Below are positions 24,784 to 33,783 of a stretch of DNA of 64,000 nucleotides, one piece after another. The notes under the pieces were generated by a model, which saw only the letters and a list, made by a program, of their open reading frames with translations, ran no database searches and was not told the DNA's origin. Where the stretch lies: positions 1 through 64,000 of the forward strand of contig CANITF010000008.1 of NCBI GenBank assembly GCA_947470515.1, given 5' to 3'. The translations under genes were made by a program, and so were the position numbers. This DNA is from Flavobacteriales bacterium (GTDB taxonomy: Bacteria > Bacteroidota > Bacteroidia > Flavobacteriales_D > Crocinitomicaceae). Within the stretch, counting starts at the first letter, position 1; each line of letters begins with the position of its first letter.

Positions 24784-25737
24784 ATGAAAAGCCATTTTTA
24801 TGCCATATTCGTTGGCTTAATTTTATTTACAAGTTGTGTTTCAGAAAACAAAATGAAAATTACAATCGAATCGCGTAAATTATTGGAGCAAATTCCTTCC
24901 GCCTCTGGAATAGAATTTATGGATAATAAATTTTGGATTGTTGGGGATAATTCCCCCTGGCTTTTTGAATTGAACCAAGATTTTTATATTCAAAATAAGT
25001 ATGCGATTTACTCCATGAAAGAATTGGAAAATGACATCCTCCCAAAGAATAAAAAACACGATTTTGAAGCATTAACATCCATAATGTGGGAAAACGATTC
25101 TGCCCTTTTTATTTTTGGTTCTGGTTCTAAATTAGAACAAAGAAATTATGGAAGATTGATCCAATTCGGTTTAGAACCATCGGTAACAGAATTTGATTTG
25201 GTTGACTTTTATGCTAAAATTAAGGATGAAGCAAAATTGGACGATGATGAGTTCAATCTTGAAGCCGCAACAATAATTGACGATAAATTGTACCTTCTAA
25301 ACCGTGGAAAAAATAAGGTTATATCCATGAAAACCGCTGATTTTATATCATTCCTTCTAAAAGACAAAGAAAAGTTAAAAATGAAAGTAACCAATATTGA
25401 CCTTCCCTCAATTGATGGCGTTCAAGCAGGTTTTTCTGGAGCGTCAGCCGATGTCTTAAACGGAAATTTAATTTTTACGGCTTCCGTGGAAAATACTTCA
25501 GATTGGATAAATGACGGCGCTGTATTAGGAAGTTACATTGGTGTCATCGAAATTGATAAGCTCCGAGATCATTATATTCCACATTTTTCTTTGCTTACAA
25601 AAAATGGAGTAGCAGATCACTTAAAGGTTGAATCAATTGCTGTTGTATCTTCTGTGAATAAAACCTTGAAATGCGTTATCGTAACCGACAGCGATGGCGG
25701 TAATTCTGAATTACTCAATATCACAATCGAATATTGA
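24784..25737 (+). CDS. Predicted beta-propeller lipoprotein (DUF6929-like)
   Basis: About 317 aa from the ATG at 24784, the codon that starts a lipoprotein signal (AIFVGLILFTSC, Cys18); the frame upstream to 24745 is just open. The mature protein has repeated beta-strand blocks such as ASGIEFMDNKFWIVGDNSPW, HDFEALTSIMW, FNLEAATIIDDKLYLLNRG and VKVESIAVV-like motifs, consistent with a propeller as in the DUF6929 family. The binding partner or substrate is unknown. The gap before it (24541-24783) holds only an AT-rich TATCTTTC box near 24752. Confidence 0.7.
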   Translation: MKSHFYAIFVGLILFTSCVSENKMKITIESRKLLEQIPSASGIEFMDNKFWIVGDNSPWLFELNQDFYIQNKYAIYSMKELENDILPKNKKHDFEALTSIMWENDSALFIFGSGSKLEQRNYGRLIQFGLEPSVTEFDLVDFYAKIKDEAKLDDDEFNLEAATIIDDKLYLLNRGKNKVISMKTADFISFLLKDKEKLKMKVTNIDLPSIDGVQAGFSGASADVLNGNLIFTASVENTSDWINDGAVLGSYIGVIEIDKLRDHYIPHFSLLTKNGVADHLKVESIAVVSSVNKTLKCVIVTDSDGGNSELLNITIEY

Positions 25738-25901
25738 TGACTTAATTCAAATCTTTAAACTATTAAACTTCTGGCAAAAATATTAATTAGCGTGTTAATT
25801 GATTGAAAGAATTTTTGAACTGTTATTTAGGAAAAAAATAACATTATTAAAACAATAGATTGAGTTTATTTAGTCAATTTTGTAATTGATTAAATTGTTT
25901 T

Positions 25902-26261
25902 ATGAAAATTCACGTTGCAAAAGTTTTTTGTTTTTTAACTGTTCTCTTACTGAGCTGCAATGTCGTTTTTTCTAATAGTCAGTCAATTAAAGCCGTTTCT
26001 CATAAAAAAGAAATTGTAAAATCGTTAGTTGATAAAATACAATTAAGAACATCCCAACCAACTGATAATCACTTTAATTATTTAACTGAAAATGATCCTT
26101 TTGAAGAAGATGTTGAATTTATATCTGAAAAACCGCAGGAATTTGTTTTCTCTTTTACTTCAATTGTTCATTATGAGCAATTATTATCCTTTTATATCCC
26201 CCAATTTTGCTTTGAATCGAAAAACCCAATTTGGTTGGTAGTTCGGCAAATTAGAATATGA
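25902..26261 (+). CDS. Small exported protein upstream of dabA, unknown
   Basis: A 119-aa protein with an N-terminal export signal (VFCFLTVLLLSCNVVFS); the Cys in LLLSC could be a lipobox. The mature part is Phe/Tyr-rich with an acidic centre and ends WLVVRQIRI. I do not recognise a family. It lies 154 bp before dabA on the same strand with the two hairpins of the dab leader in between, so it may be co-transcribed and could be an accessory of the uptake system. This is inference from position only. Confidence 0.6.
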   Translation: MKIHVAKVFCFLTVLLLSCNVVFSNSQSIKAVSHKKEIVKSLVDKIQLRTSQPTDNHFNYLTENDPFEEDVEFISEKPQEFVFSFTSIVHYEQLLSFYIPQFCFESKNPIWLVVRQIRI

Positions 26262-26272
26262 TTCCTATAGAA

Positions 26273-26318
26273 GTTTACTGCTCCTAAGTAAACAATTTCT
26301 GATTCCTATATCAGAAAT
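26273..26318 (+). promoter_or_regulatory. Two adjacent hairpins in the dabA leader
   Basis: Hairpin 1: arms GTTTACT (26273-26279) and AGTAAAC (26287-26293), loop GCTCCTA. Hairpin 2: arms ATTTCTGA (26295-26302) and TCAGAAAT (26311-26318), loop TTCCTATA. Both loops contain TCCTA, and ATTCCTATAG occurs once more just upstream (26261-26270). No T-tract follows directly, so simple termination is not the obvious role. They may form a regulatory RNA or a protein-binding site before dabA. Confidence 0.5.
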
Positions 26319-26415
26319 GATTGATCATCTTATTTTTCTTAAAATCAGTTTTTTTATTGATAAATAAAGATTTTCAATCAGATTTTAAATGATTTATTCA
26401 ATCTATAAAATTCTT

Positions 26416-28932
26416 ATGGAAACACACACAGGTGAATTTAGTGTTCACTCAAGTATTGAATCGTTAAAACATTATCTACCTTCTCAAGCTCCTTTAAAGG
26501 ATTTCATCCATCACAATACGTTACATGCTTTTCAGCATGATTCGTTTCATGATGGCGTAAAAAAAGCGGCTGAAATTTTTGGGTATAAAGTATATTTATC
26601 TGTACCTGAATTTAGAAATTTGTATGCCAAGAAAGAGATCAAAGAGCAAGTCTTAGATCAAGTTCTTAAAGCTAAAAAAGAAGGGAAAGAAGGGGAATGG
26701 AAAAATAAATTAATCAATGAAAAGATAGAGGAAGAACAAATTCCTAGAATAGGTCAATTACGTTCTTTCTGGAAAGAACATTTTAAAATTGATTTAGATT
26801 CGTTGGTTCATCCAATCTTATTTCGAATCATTGGCAGTTATTTAGATCAAGGGGTTTCAATTTGGAATTTTCCTGCATCAAGCAATGGTTTTTTAGCATC
26901 AATTCGAGAGCTAGAAAGAAACAGTTTAATAAGTTTTTTCAAAACAAAAAGAGCCAAAGAATTATTACTTAATGGTGATTGTTCTTTGGAGAACTTGCTT
27001 CAAATTACCGTTGGACGAAAAGAGTTATTCGAACAATATATGTTTGATCAACAATTTGCACATCCAGGATGGTCAGGTATTTCAGCAGTAATTGAAGATA
27101 ATCCATTTAGTTTAATTGATGAGAAAAAGATAACGTTAGAAGAAGTTATCCAATTTGAACTGCTTTTGGAAATTGATGCACTTGATGATCGATACGGCGA
27201 AATATGGTCTCCTATCGGTTTAAAATTAACCGAAGATCCTGTTAAATTGTTTTTAGACATTTCCTATAATGAAGCAATGGAAGTGAAAATGATTTGGCAA
27301 GAGGCTTATGAATGGTCTTATTATGACAAGGTATTAAAAGGAATTCAATTACAAACGTGCGAAACTCAAGAAAACCAAATTGATTCTTTTCAAGCACTTT
27401 TTTGCATTGACGACAGAGAATGTTCTATTCGACGCCATATTGAAGAAGAAGATCAAAAATGTAAAACTTTTGGTACTGCAGGATTTTTCAATGTTGAATT
27501 TTATTTTCAACCAGAACACAGTGACTTTTACACTAAAGTTTGTCCTGCTCCGATGACTCCGAAATATTTGATTCGAGAAGTTGAAAACACAAACCGACAA
27601 TCTTCTGATTTTCACTTTGGGAAACATTCTCATGGTTTACTTTCGGGATGGATTTTAACACATACTTTGGGATTCTGGTCAGCTTTGCGCTTGTTTTTCA
27701 CCGTTTTCAAACCTACTCAGAATGCTGCATCTGTGACTTCTTCTAAGCACATGGATAAACATTCGGTTTTGTCAATTGAAAACAAAGTAGGCGATGAATT
27801 GATTGATGGATTGCAAATTGGTTACACCATCGATGAAATGGCGAATCGATTGGAAGGTTTGCTGCGCACTATTGGTCTTATAGACAATTTTGCAACACAC
27901 ATTTATGCAATTGGTCATGGTTCAAGTAGTGTGAATAATACACATTACGCTGGTTATGATTGTGGCGCATGTTCAGGACGACCTGGTTCTGTTAATGCAA
28001 GAGTTATTTGCCACATTGGAAATCATGCCGGAGTCAGAGAAATTCTAAAAGAAAGAGGGATTGTAATTCCAGAAACAACTCAATTTATTGGTGCTTTACA
28101 CGATACATCGAGAGATGAAATGATGTTTTATGATTTAAAAGTTCTTTCGGATTCGAATTTCAAATTTCACCATGAAAATGTTTTAAAATTCAATAGAGCA
28201 CTTTCTAAAAATGCTAAAGAAAGGTCGCGAAGATTCATGTCAATCAACACGAAAAAATCCGCAAAATCTATTCATAGTAAAGTGAAGGTTAGAACAGTTT
28301 CCTTGTTTGAACCACGACCAGAATTAAATCATGCTACAAATACACTTTGTATTGTTGGGAACAGAGACTTTTCTAAAAATCTATTCTTGGATAGAAGAGC
28401 ATTTATGAATTCATATGACTATTCAATAGATCCAAATGGTACATTCCTACTTGGTATTCTGAATGCTGTTGCTCCAGTTTGTGGAGGAATAAATTTAGAA
28501 TATTATTTCTCAAGAGTTGACAACCAAACACTCGGTGCTGGAACAAAATTACCACATAATGTCATGGGTTTGATTGGTGTAGCAAATGGCATAGATGGTG
28601 ATTTAAGGACTGGACTTCCAAGTCAAATGATTGAAGTGCATGATCCATTAAGATTACTGGTAATAGTAGAACATTATCCAGAAGTTTTGTTGGAAACAAT
28701 TAAACGTAATCCGGCAACTTTTGAATGGTTTGAGAAAGATTGGGTGAAATTGGCTGCTGTGAATCCTGAAACCAAAGAGATCTATATATTCAATAAAGAT
28801 CAATTCGAGACATACATTCCTTTACTAAAGGACATTAAAGCAATTCAAGATACCGAAGGACTTTTTGAATCATCTCATGATAATTTGCCAGTTTATTTAA
28901 TAAAAGAAAGATCGCATGGAACAGTTAATTAA
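26416..28932 (+). CDS. dabA: DabA: inorganic carbon transporter, Zn-dependent subunit (DUF2309)
   Basis: About 838 aa from the ATG at 26416. It belongs to the DUF2309/UPF0753 family, the cytoplasmic beta-carbonic-anhydrase-like subunit of the DAB pump that hydrates CO2 with the energy of the proton (or cation) gradient. The predicted zinc site is intact: Cys330 and Asp332 in CIDDRE, His501 in GHGSSS, Cys516 in DCGACSG. The spacing agrees with the Halothiobacillus residues C351, D353, H524 and C539 as I recall them. Its 3' end overlaps dabB by 17 bases. Position and composition show no sign of recent transfer. Confidence 0.95.
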   Translation: METHTGEFSVHSSIESLKHYLPSQAPLKDFIHHNTLHAFQHDSFHDGVKKAAEIFGYKVYLSVPEFRNLYAKKEIKEQVLDQVLKAKKEGKEGEWKNKLINEKIEEEQIPRIGQLRSFWKEHFKIDLDSLVHPILFRIIGSYLDQGVSIWNFPASSNGFLASIRELERNSLISFFKTKRAKELLLNGDCSLENLLQITVGRKELFEQYMFDQQFAHPGWSGISAVIEDNPFSLIDEKKITLEEVIQFELLLEIDALDDRYGEIWSPIGLKLTEDPVKLFLDISYNEAMEVKMIWQEAYEWSYYDKVLKGIQLQTCETQENQIDSFQALFCIDDRECSIRRHIEEEDQKCKTFGTAGFFNVEFYFQPEHSDFYTKVCPAPMTPKYLIREVENTNRQSSDFHFGKHSHGLLSGWILTHTLGFWSALRLFFTVFKPTQNAASVTSSKHMDKHSVLSIENKVGDELIDGLQIGYTIDEMANRLEGLLRTIGLIDNFATHIYAIGHGSSSVNNTHYAGYDCGACSGRPGSVNARVICHIGNHAGVREILKERGIVIPETTQFIGALHDTSRDEMMFYDLKVLSDSNFKFHHENVLKFNRALSKNAKERSRRFMSINTKKSAKSIHSKVKVRTVSLFEPRPELNHATNTLCIVGNRDFSKNLFLDRRAFMNSYDYSIDPNGTFLLGILNAVAPVCGGINLEYYFSRVDNQTLGAGTKLPHNVMGLIGVANGIDGDLRTGLPSQMIEVHDPLRLLVIVEHYPEVLLETIKRNPATFEWFEKDWVKLAAVNPETKEIYIFNKDQFETYIPLLKDIKAIQDTEGLFESSHDNLPVYLIKERSHGTVN

Positions 28933-30784
28933 TTTATTTATACTGCTTCCATTAGTCGGATTTATTTTAAGTCTGGTTTTTCCGAGGCGGAATGAAAACA
29001 TGCTTTCATGGGTTTCATTTACTACAGTTGGTATTCAATTGTTTGCGGCACTAATATTTATTGTTGTTTGGATGTTTTATGGTGGAAACGTCATTGATTT
29101 GAAGGAATTCTCCATTTTTCAGGCTCGTGGGTATGATTTCTATATTGATTTTTATTTTGATAGAATCACTTTAACTTATCTTATGATCGGTGCAATGCTA
29201 ACCTTTATTATTACTGTTTACAGTAGATATTATTTGCACAGAGAAGAGGGGTATAAGCGATTTTTTAATATCATTTTATTCTTCTACTTAGGATATAACA
29301 TTGTGATTTTCTCAGGAAACCTAGAAACGCTGTTTATTGGTTGGGAAATTTTAAGTGTGTCTTCCTTTCTCTTAATTGCATTTTATCGCGACCGATATTT
29401 ACCAGTTAAGAATGCTGTAAAAGTGTTCTCTATTTATAGAATTGGTGATGTCGGATTGATTCTAGCAATGTGGTTAAGTCATCATTTGTGGCATGAAAAC
29501 ATTTCGTTTTATAAATTATCGAACTATGAATTAGTGCATGAACACCTTGCTGAGCATAGTATGATTGGTTTTGCAATTTCATTTTTAATCTTCATTTCCG
29601 CAGCTGCAAAATCGGCACAATTGCCATTCTCTTCATGGTTACCGAGAGCAATGGAAGGTCCAACGCCTTCAAGTGCTATTTTTTATGGTTCATTGTCTGT
29701 GCATATTGGTGCGTTTATTTTAATGAGAACGTATCCTTTTTGGGAATTCCAAACTTCGTTTAGAGTTTTTGTTGTCATAGCAGGACTTACAACTGCGATT
29801 CTAGCAACATTTACATCACGGGTTCAATCTTCGATAAAAAGTCAAATTGCATATTCTTCAATCGCGCAGATTGGACTTATTTTTATTGAAATAGCCCTTG
29901 GTCTTGAGGCAATCGCTTTAGTGCATGTCGCAGGAAATGCATTCTTGAGAACATATCAATTGTTGGTTTCGCCTTCAGTAGTGAGTTATAAGATAAGAGA
30001 GCAATTCTATAACTACGTTCCAAGACCTAAAACGATTGAAGATTCATGGCCTAAACGTTTTGAGTATTCTTTGTATATCATTAGTTTGAAAGAATGGAAT
30101 TTGGATTCATTAATGTATAAATACATGTGGAATCCATTAAAAAGGTTAGGTTCAAAATGGGTTTTTTTTACATTTAAAAATTTCTATTTTTTCTTTGGAA
30201 TCGGTTTCTTAGCTGGATTGATATTATCGTTAAATCCACAAATCATTTCTCCTAAATGGGCTTTTTACTTGCCACTAATTTTCAGTTTTCTAGGATTGTT
30301 AATGGTTATAAAAGCATTTACAGAAAGAAATAGTGTTCGTTTGAGTTGGACATTAATTATCACCAACCATTTAACGATTGCACTCGCAATTTCATTCAAT
30401 GAACATTTTGATATAACGCATCATATTTGGTATTTGAGCGGAGTAATTGTTGCTGGAATGGTTGGTTATTTCTGTATCCAGCGATTAAGAGGATTGGAAA
30501 AAAGGGTAAGCTTAGACAAATTCTATGGTCATGTCTACGAACATCCAAAAATTGCTTTGGTATTTCTAATTGCATGTTTAGGGATAGCAGGTTTTCCAAT
30601 TACTCCAACATTCATAGGTGAAGATTTAATATTCTCGCACATTAAAGAAAATCAAGTTCTCTTAGCATTTTTCATTGCAATGAGTCTTATTATTAATGGT
30701 TTAGCAGCAATTCGGATTTATGCTCGAATTTTCCTCGGACCACATGTTAAAACGTATCACGGATCAGCAAAGCGCTCATCTTAA
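28916..30784 (+). CDS. dabB: DabB: NADH-dehydrogenase-5-like membrane subunit
   Basis: A 622-aa polytopic membrane protein of the NuoL/MrpA proton-conducting transporter family (GWEILSVSSFLLIAFYRDR, AKSAQLPFSSWLPRAMEGPTPSSA, SSIKSQIAYSSIAQIG). It carries about 14 or more hydrophobic helices. Linked to DUF2309 genes it serves as DabB, the membrane partner that couples ion flow to DabA. It starts at the ATG at 28916 inside the dabA 3' end (17-base overlap), which indicates translational coupling. A SulP gene follows 24 bases after its stop. Confidence 0.93.
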   Translation: MEQLINLFILLPLVGFILSLVFPRRNENMLSWVSFTTVGIQLFAALIFIVVWMFYGGNVIDLKEFSIFQARGYDFYIDFYFDRITLTYLMIGAMLTFIITVYSRYYLHREEGYKRFFNIILFFYLGYNIVIFSGNLETLFIGWEILSVSSFLLIAFYRDRYLPVKNAVKVFSIYRIGDVGLILAMWLSHHLWHENISFYKLSNYELVHEHLAEHSMIGFAISFLIFISAAAKSAQLPFSSWLPRAMEGPTPSSAIFYGSLSVHIGAFILMRTYPFWEFQTSFRVFVVIAGLTTAILATFTSRVQSSIKSQIAYSSIAQIGLIFIEIALGLEAIALVHVAGNAFLRTYQLLVSPSVVSYKIREQFYNYVPRPKTIEDSWPKRFEYSLYIISLKEWNLDSLMYKYMWNPLKRLGSKWVFFTFKNFYFFFGIGFLAGLILSLNPQIISPKWAFYLPLIFSFLGLLMVIKAFTERNSVRLSWTLIITNHLTIALAISFNEHFDITHHIWYLSGVIVAGMVGYFCIQRLRGLEKRVSLDKFYGHVYEHPKIALVFLIACLGIAGFPITPTFIGEDLIFSHIKENQVLLAFFIAMSLIINGLAAIRIYARIFLGPHVKTYHGSAKRSS

Positions 30785-30808
30785 AAAAAATATTTAAAAA
30801 ATAAATTT

Positions 30809-32947
30809 ATGTCAACTATATCTATAAAATCAGGGTTAAAACATTTGAAAAATCATTGGAAGGATGATTTACTTTCAGGATTCAGTGTTTCACTTATTGC
30901 ACTTCCTCTGTGCTTAGGAATTGCAATTGCATCGGGTTTCCCGCCAATAGCAGGAATTTTTGCAGCAATCGTAGGTGGAATATTTGTCTCAAGATTTAAC
31001 GGTTCGTATTTAACAATTGCTGGTCCAGCTGCAGGTTTAATTGTAGTGAATTTGGGAGCAATTGAAAGTCTTGGAGGCGTTTGGACTGAGTCAAATCCGG
31101 GAGGGTTACCATTTGCTCTCGCCGCTTTTGTTGTGGCAGGAGGAATAATAGCCTTATTTGGACTTTTGAAGGTTGGGAAATTAGGTGACTTTTTCCCCAC
31201 AGCTGCAGTTCATGGAATGCTTGCTGCCATTGGAGTGATAATCATTGTTAAACAACTTTTTCCAGCATTGGGTGTTAAAGCAATGGGCAAAGAATTTTAT
31301 GAAATTCTCGCTGAAATTCCTCATGCTTTCAAAAATATGGATTGGCATGAAGGTTTAATCGCTGGATTGAGTTTTTTAATTTTGTTTGTGCACACAAAAA
31401 TGAAATCAAAGCTGATTAAAAAAATACCGGCTCCATTAATTGTGCTTTTAATTGCTGTTCCAGTTGCTGAATTCTTCCATTTACATGGAAATACTTTCGT
31501 GGATTTACCGAATGATATTTCAAAAAGTTTAGTAGCACCAAATTTTGGAAAAATTGCTACATCTGCATTTTGGATTGCGGTGGTTACAATTGCCTTGGTT
31601 TCATCCATTGAAAGTATTTTAAGTGCTTTGGCTGTTGATCAATTAGATCCAAAGAAAAGAAAATCAAATTTCAATCAAGATTTAATTGGCCTAGGTGGTG
31701 GAACAGCTATTGCAGGAGCGATAGGTGGTTTGCCTATGATTTCAGAAATTGTTAGAAGTTCAGCAAACATTGGATATGGTGCTAAATCTCAATGGTCCAA
31801 CTTCTTTCATGGTGTTTTCTTATTGATTTTCATTCTTCTATTAAAACCAATTATTGAAATGATTCCTCTTTCTGCTTTGGCCGGAATGTTGATTTTTACT
31901 GGATTCAGACTTGCTTCTCCAAAGGAATTTAAGCACATGTGGGCAGTTGGTAAATCACAATTCATCGTTTTTGTCGTAACATTAATAGTTGTTCTTGCAA
32001 CTGATTTATTAATAGGAATTGGAGTCGGAATTTTATTAAATATGGTTTTCGTTGTTTCAAAAGGTCAGCCAGTAAAAAATCTATTTAAAGTTTGGTATGA
32101 AGAAAAAGGAGATACACTTTATTTGAAAGGTGGGCTGTCTTTTTCAAATTATTTGGGATTAAAAAAGAAAATCGCATCAAAATTTACAACGGGAAAACTA
32201 ATCTTAGATTTTTCAAACGTAGATTTTGTAGACCATAATGTAATGCACCATCTAGAAGGAATTCAAGAAGATTGGAAACGAGAAAATAAATCAATTGAAT
32301 TAGTAACATTGGAACAATTGACACCAGTGAGTGAATACCCAACTGCAGGAAGGAAAAGAGGTGGTAAATTTGAGATTTCTTTGTCCAGACGTGATATTGA
32401 CCTTCAAAAGTTGTCAGATAAATACAATTTCAAATACAACCCAGGTTCTATCTTTGGCTATGAATTTAAAAATTTCAAATTATTGTCGAATATGACAGTA
32501 GATAGAGCCCAAAATATTATCATGGGTTCCAATTTTCAAATTGCCGACGTTCAAGCGACAGAAAGATTGAATTTGGACGGTGGAACAATAAATTTCACTG
32601 CGTTTGTGATGCCTAAAACAGATAAACCATTATTCTGTTTGGGAAATTTGAGTTTCTTCGATAGTTTGACAGATTACTTTTCACCGAAAGATATCCGTTT
32701 CGATAGTCATCCCGATTTCTCCAATTTCTATTTATTGACAAGTGAATATGAGGATGAAACGCGTAAATTATTTACACCTAATGTTCTTGACTTTTTAGAG
32801 AAAAATAAAGATTATAAAATTGAAGTGAATTATCAATTTATCCTGATTTTTAAAGAACAAAAAGTGTTAAGTATTCTAGAAATTGAAGAATTATTGACTT
32901 TTAGTAGGGAATTACTTCCGATGTTTGTTGAAAATCTTAAGAAATGA
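30809..32947 (+). CDS. SulP-family anion transporter with STAS domain and C-terminal extension
   Basis: A 712-aa protein. Residues ~15-410 are the SulP/SLC26 transporter (GFSVSLIALPLCLGIAIASG, FNGSYLTIAGPAAGLIVV, LSALAVDQLD). A STAS domain follows (~430-530: TGKLILDFSNVDFVDHNVMH). The last ~180 residues form an extension that I cannot assign (ISLSRRDIDLQKL to the C-terminus; RKLFTPNVLDFLEKN). Members carry sulfate, bicarbonate or other anions. Placement after dabB and overlap with the DUF2490 gene suggest bicarbonate transport here. That is inference; sulfate remains possible. Confidence 0.88.
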   Translation: MSTISIKSGLKHLKNHWKDDLLSGFSVSLIALPLCLGIAIASGFPPIAGIFAAIVGGIFVSRFNGSYLTIAGPAAGLIVVNLGAIESLGGVWTESNPGGLPFALAAFVVAGGIIALFGLLKVGKLGDFFPTAAVHGMLAAIGVIIIVKQLFPALGVKAMGKEFYEILAEIPHAFKNMDWHEGLIAGLSFLILFVHTKMKSKLIKKIPAPLIVLLIAVPVAEFFHLHGNTFVDLPNDISKSLVAPNFGKIATSAFWIAVVTIALVSSIESILSALAVDQLDPKKRKSNFNQDLIGLGGGTAIAGAIGGLPMISEIVRSSANIGYGAKSQWSNFFHGVFLLIFILLLKPIIEMIPLSALAGMLIFTGFRLASPKEFKHMWAVGKSQFIVFVVTLIVVLATDLLIGIGVGILLNMVFVVSKGQPVKNLFKVWYEEKGDTLYLKGGLSFSNYLGLKKKIASKFTTGKLILDFSNVDFVDHNVMHHLEGIQEDWKRENKSIELVTLEQLTPVSEYPTAGRKRGGKFEISLSRRDIDLQKLSDKYNFKYNPGSIFGYEFKNFKLLSNMTVDRAQNIIMGSNFQIADVQATERLNLDGGTINFTAFVMPKTDKPLFCLGNLSFFDSLTDYFSPKDIRFDSHPDFSNFYLLTSEYEDETRKLFTPNVLDFLEKNKDYKIEVNYQFILIFKEQKVLSILEIEELLTFSRELLPMFVENLKK

Positions 32948-33696
32948 GAAAAATAATTTTGTATTTGATGGTTTTGATAATTAGTCCATCTTATTCTTTC
33001 TCTCAAAAGGAAATATCACCACAAAATAACGCGTGGGTGATGTATTATGGCAATCATAAAGTATCTGAACAATGGGGTTTACATACCGAATACCAATGGA
33101 GAAGAGCAGATATATTTAATGATTGGCAACAATCGCTGTTGCGTTTAGGTGTTGATTACTATAGCAAGCAAAATGCACAATATACGCTTGGATATGGTTG
33201 GATCAAGTCATTTCAATATGGCGATCAACCAATTGCACACAACTTGAATGAGCATAGAATCTGGGAACAATTTATCATAAAAAACAAAGTTGGTAGAGTC
33301 GATATACAACATCGTTACAGATTAGAGCAGCGTTTCATTGAAAATTGGATAAAAGATGCAAATTCAGTTTATGCGCAGGATGGTTTTGTCTTTCGTCAAA
33401 GGGTGAGATATCGCTTTATGGCAACTGTTCCTTTGTCACGAAAAGAAATGAAAGATAACACGTTGTTTTTGGCAGTTTACGACGAACCTTTTTTAGGGTT
33501 TGGGAAAGGAATAGGTAAAAATATTCTTGATCAAAACAGGTTATATGGAGCCATTGGTTGGAGATTTAATAAGGACTTCAATGTGCAATTAGGTTATTTG
33601 AATCAATATGTTGTTAAAATAGATGGCATAAAGGCAGAGCGAAATCATACGCTTCAAATTGGTGTAACGTATAACATTGATTTCACAAAAAAATAA
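32944..33696 (+). CDS. DUF2490 protein, predicted outer-membrane beta-barrel
   Basis: A 250-aa protein with a signal peptide (residues 1-20, ending SFS), then alternating aromatic/basic strands typical of an outer-membrane barrel (EQWGLHTEYQWRRADIF, GRVDIQHRYRLEQRFI, FRQRVRYRFMATVPLS). It ends with strand-like HTLQIGVTYNIDF. DUF2490 proteins are of unknown function. Its ATG overlaps the SulP stop (ATGA), so it is the fourth gene of the dab operon. It could provide an outer-membrane route or assembly site; this is inference from position. Confidence 0.82.
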   Translation: MRKIILYLMVLIISPSYSFSQKEISPQNNAWVMYYGNHKVSEQWGLHTEYQWRRADIFNDWQQSLLRLGVDYYSKQNAQYTLGYGWIKSFQYGDQPIAHNLNEHRIWEQFIIKNKVGRVDIQHRYRLEQRFIENWIKDANSVYAQDGFVFRQRVRYRFMATVPLSRKEMKDNTLFLAVYDEPFLGFGKGIGKNILDQNRLYGAIGWRFNKDFNVQLGYLNQYVVKIDGIKAERNHTLQIGVTYNIDFTKK

Positions 33697-33710
33697 AATA
33701 TTTCATTTTT

Positions 33711-33756
33711 AAGTCGAAAGTCGGGTCGTACAAACAGTTCGACTTTCGACTTTTCT
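33711..33756 (+). terminator. Terminator of the dab operon
   Basis: A perfect 13-bp stem, AAGTCGAAAGTCG (33711-33723) and CGACTTTCGACTT (33740-33752), with a 16-nt loop and a T-rich tail. It isolates the dab operon from the FKBP genes. Confidence 0.85.
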
Positions 33757-33767
33757 ACTTATTTTTG
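33738..33767 (+). promoter_or_regulatory. Promoter of the FKBP pair
   Basis: A perfect -7 box TATTTTTG (33760-33767) lies 18 bp after TTCG (33738-33741). It overlaps the terminator tail of the dab operon, and the ATG follows at 33784. Confidence 0.4.
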
Positions 33768-33783
33768 TCGAAAATTTTAGAAC

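Noticed and set aside
30809-32947. SulP gene as a sulfate permease
   Set aside because: Cannot be excluded by motifs, but operon linkage to dabAB makes a carbonate species the more economical guess; kept as an alternative only.
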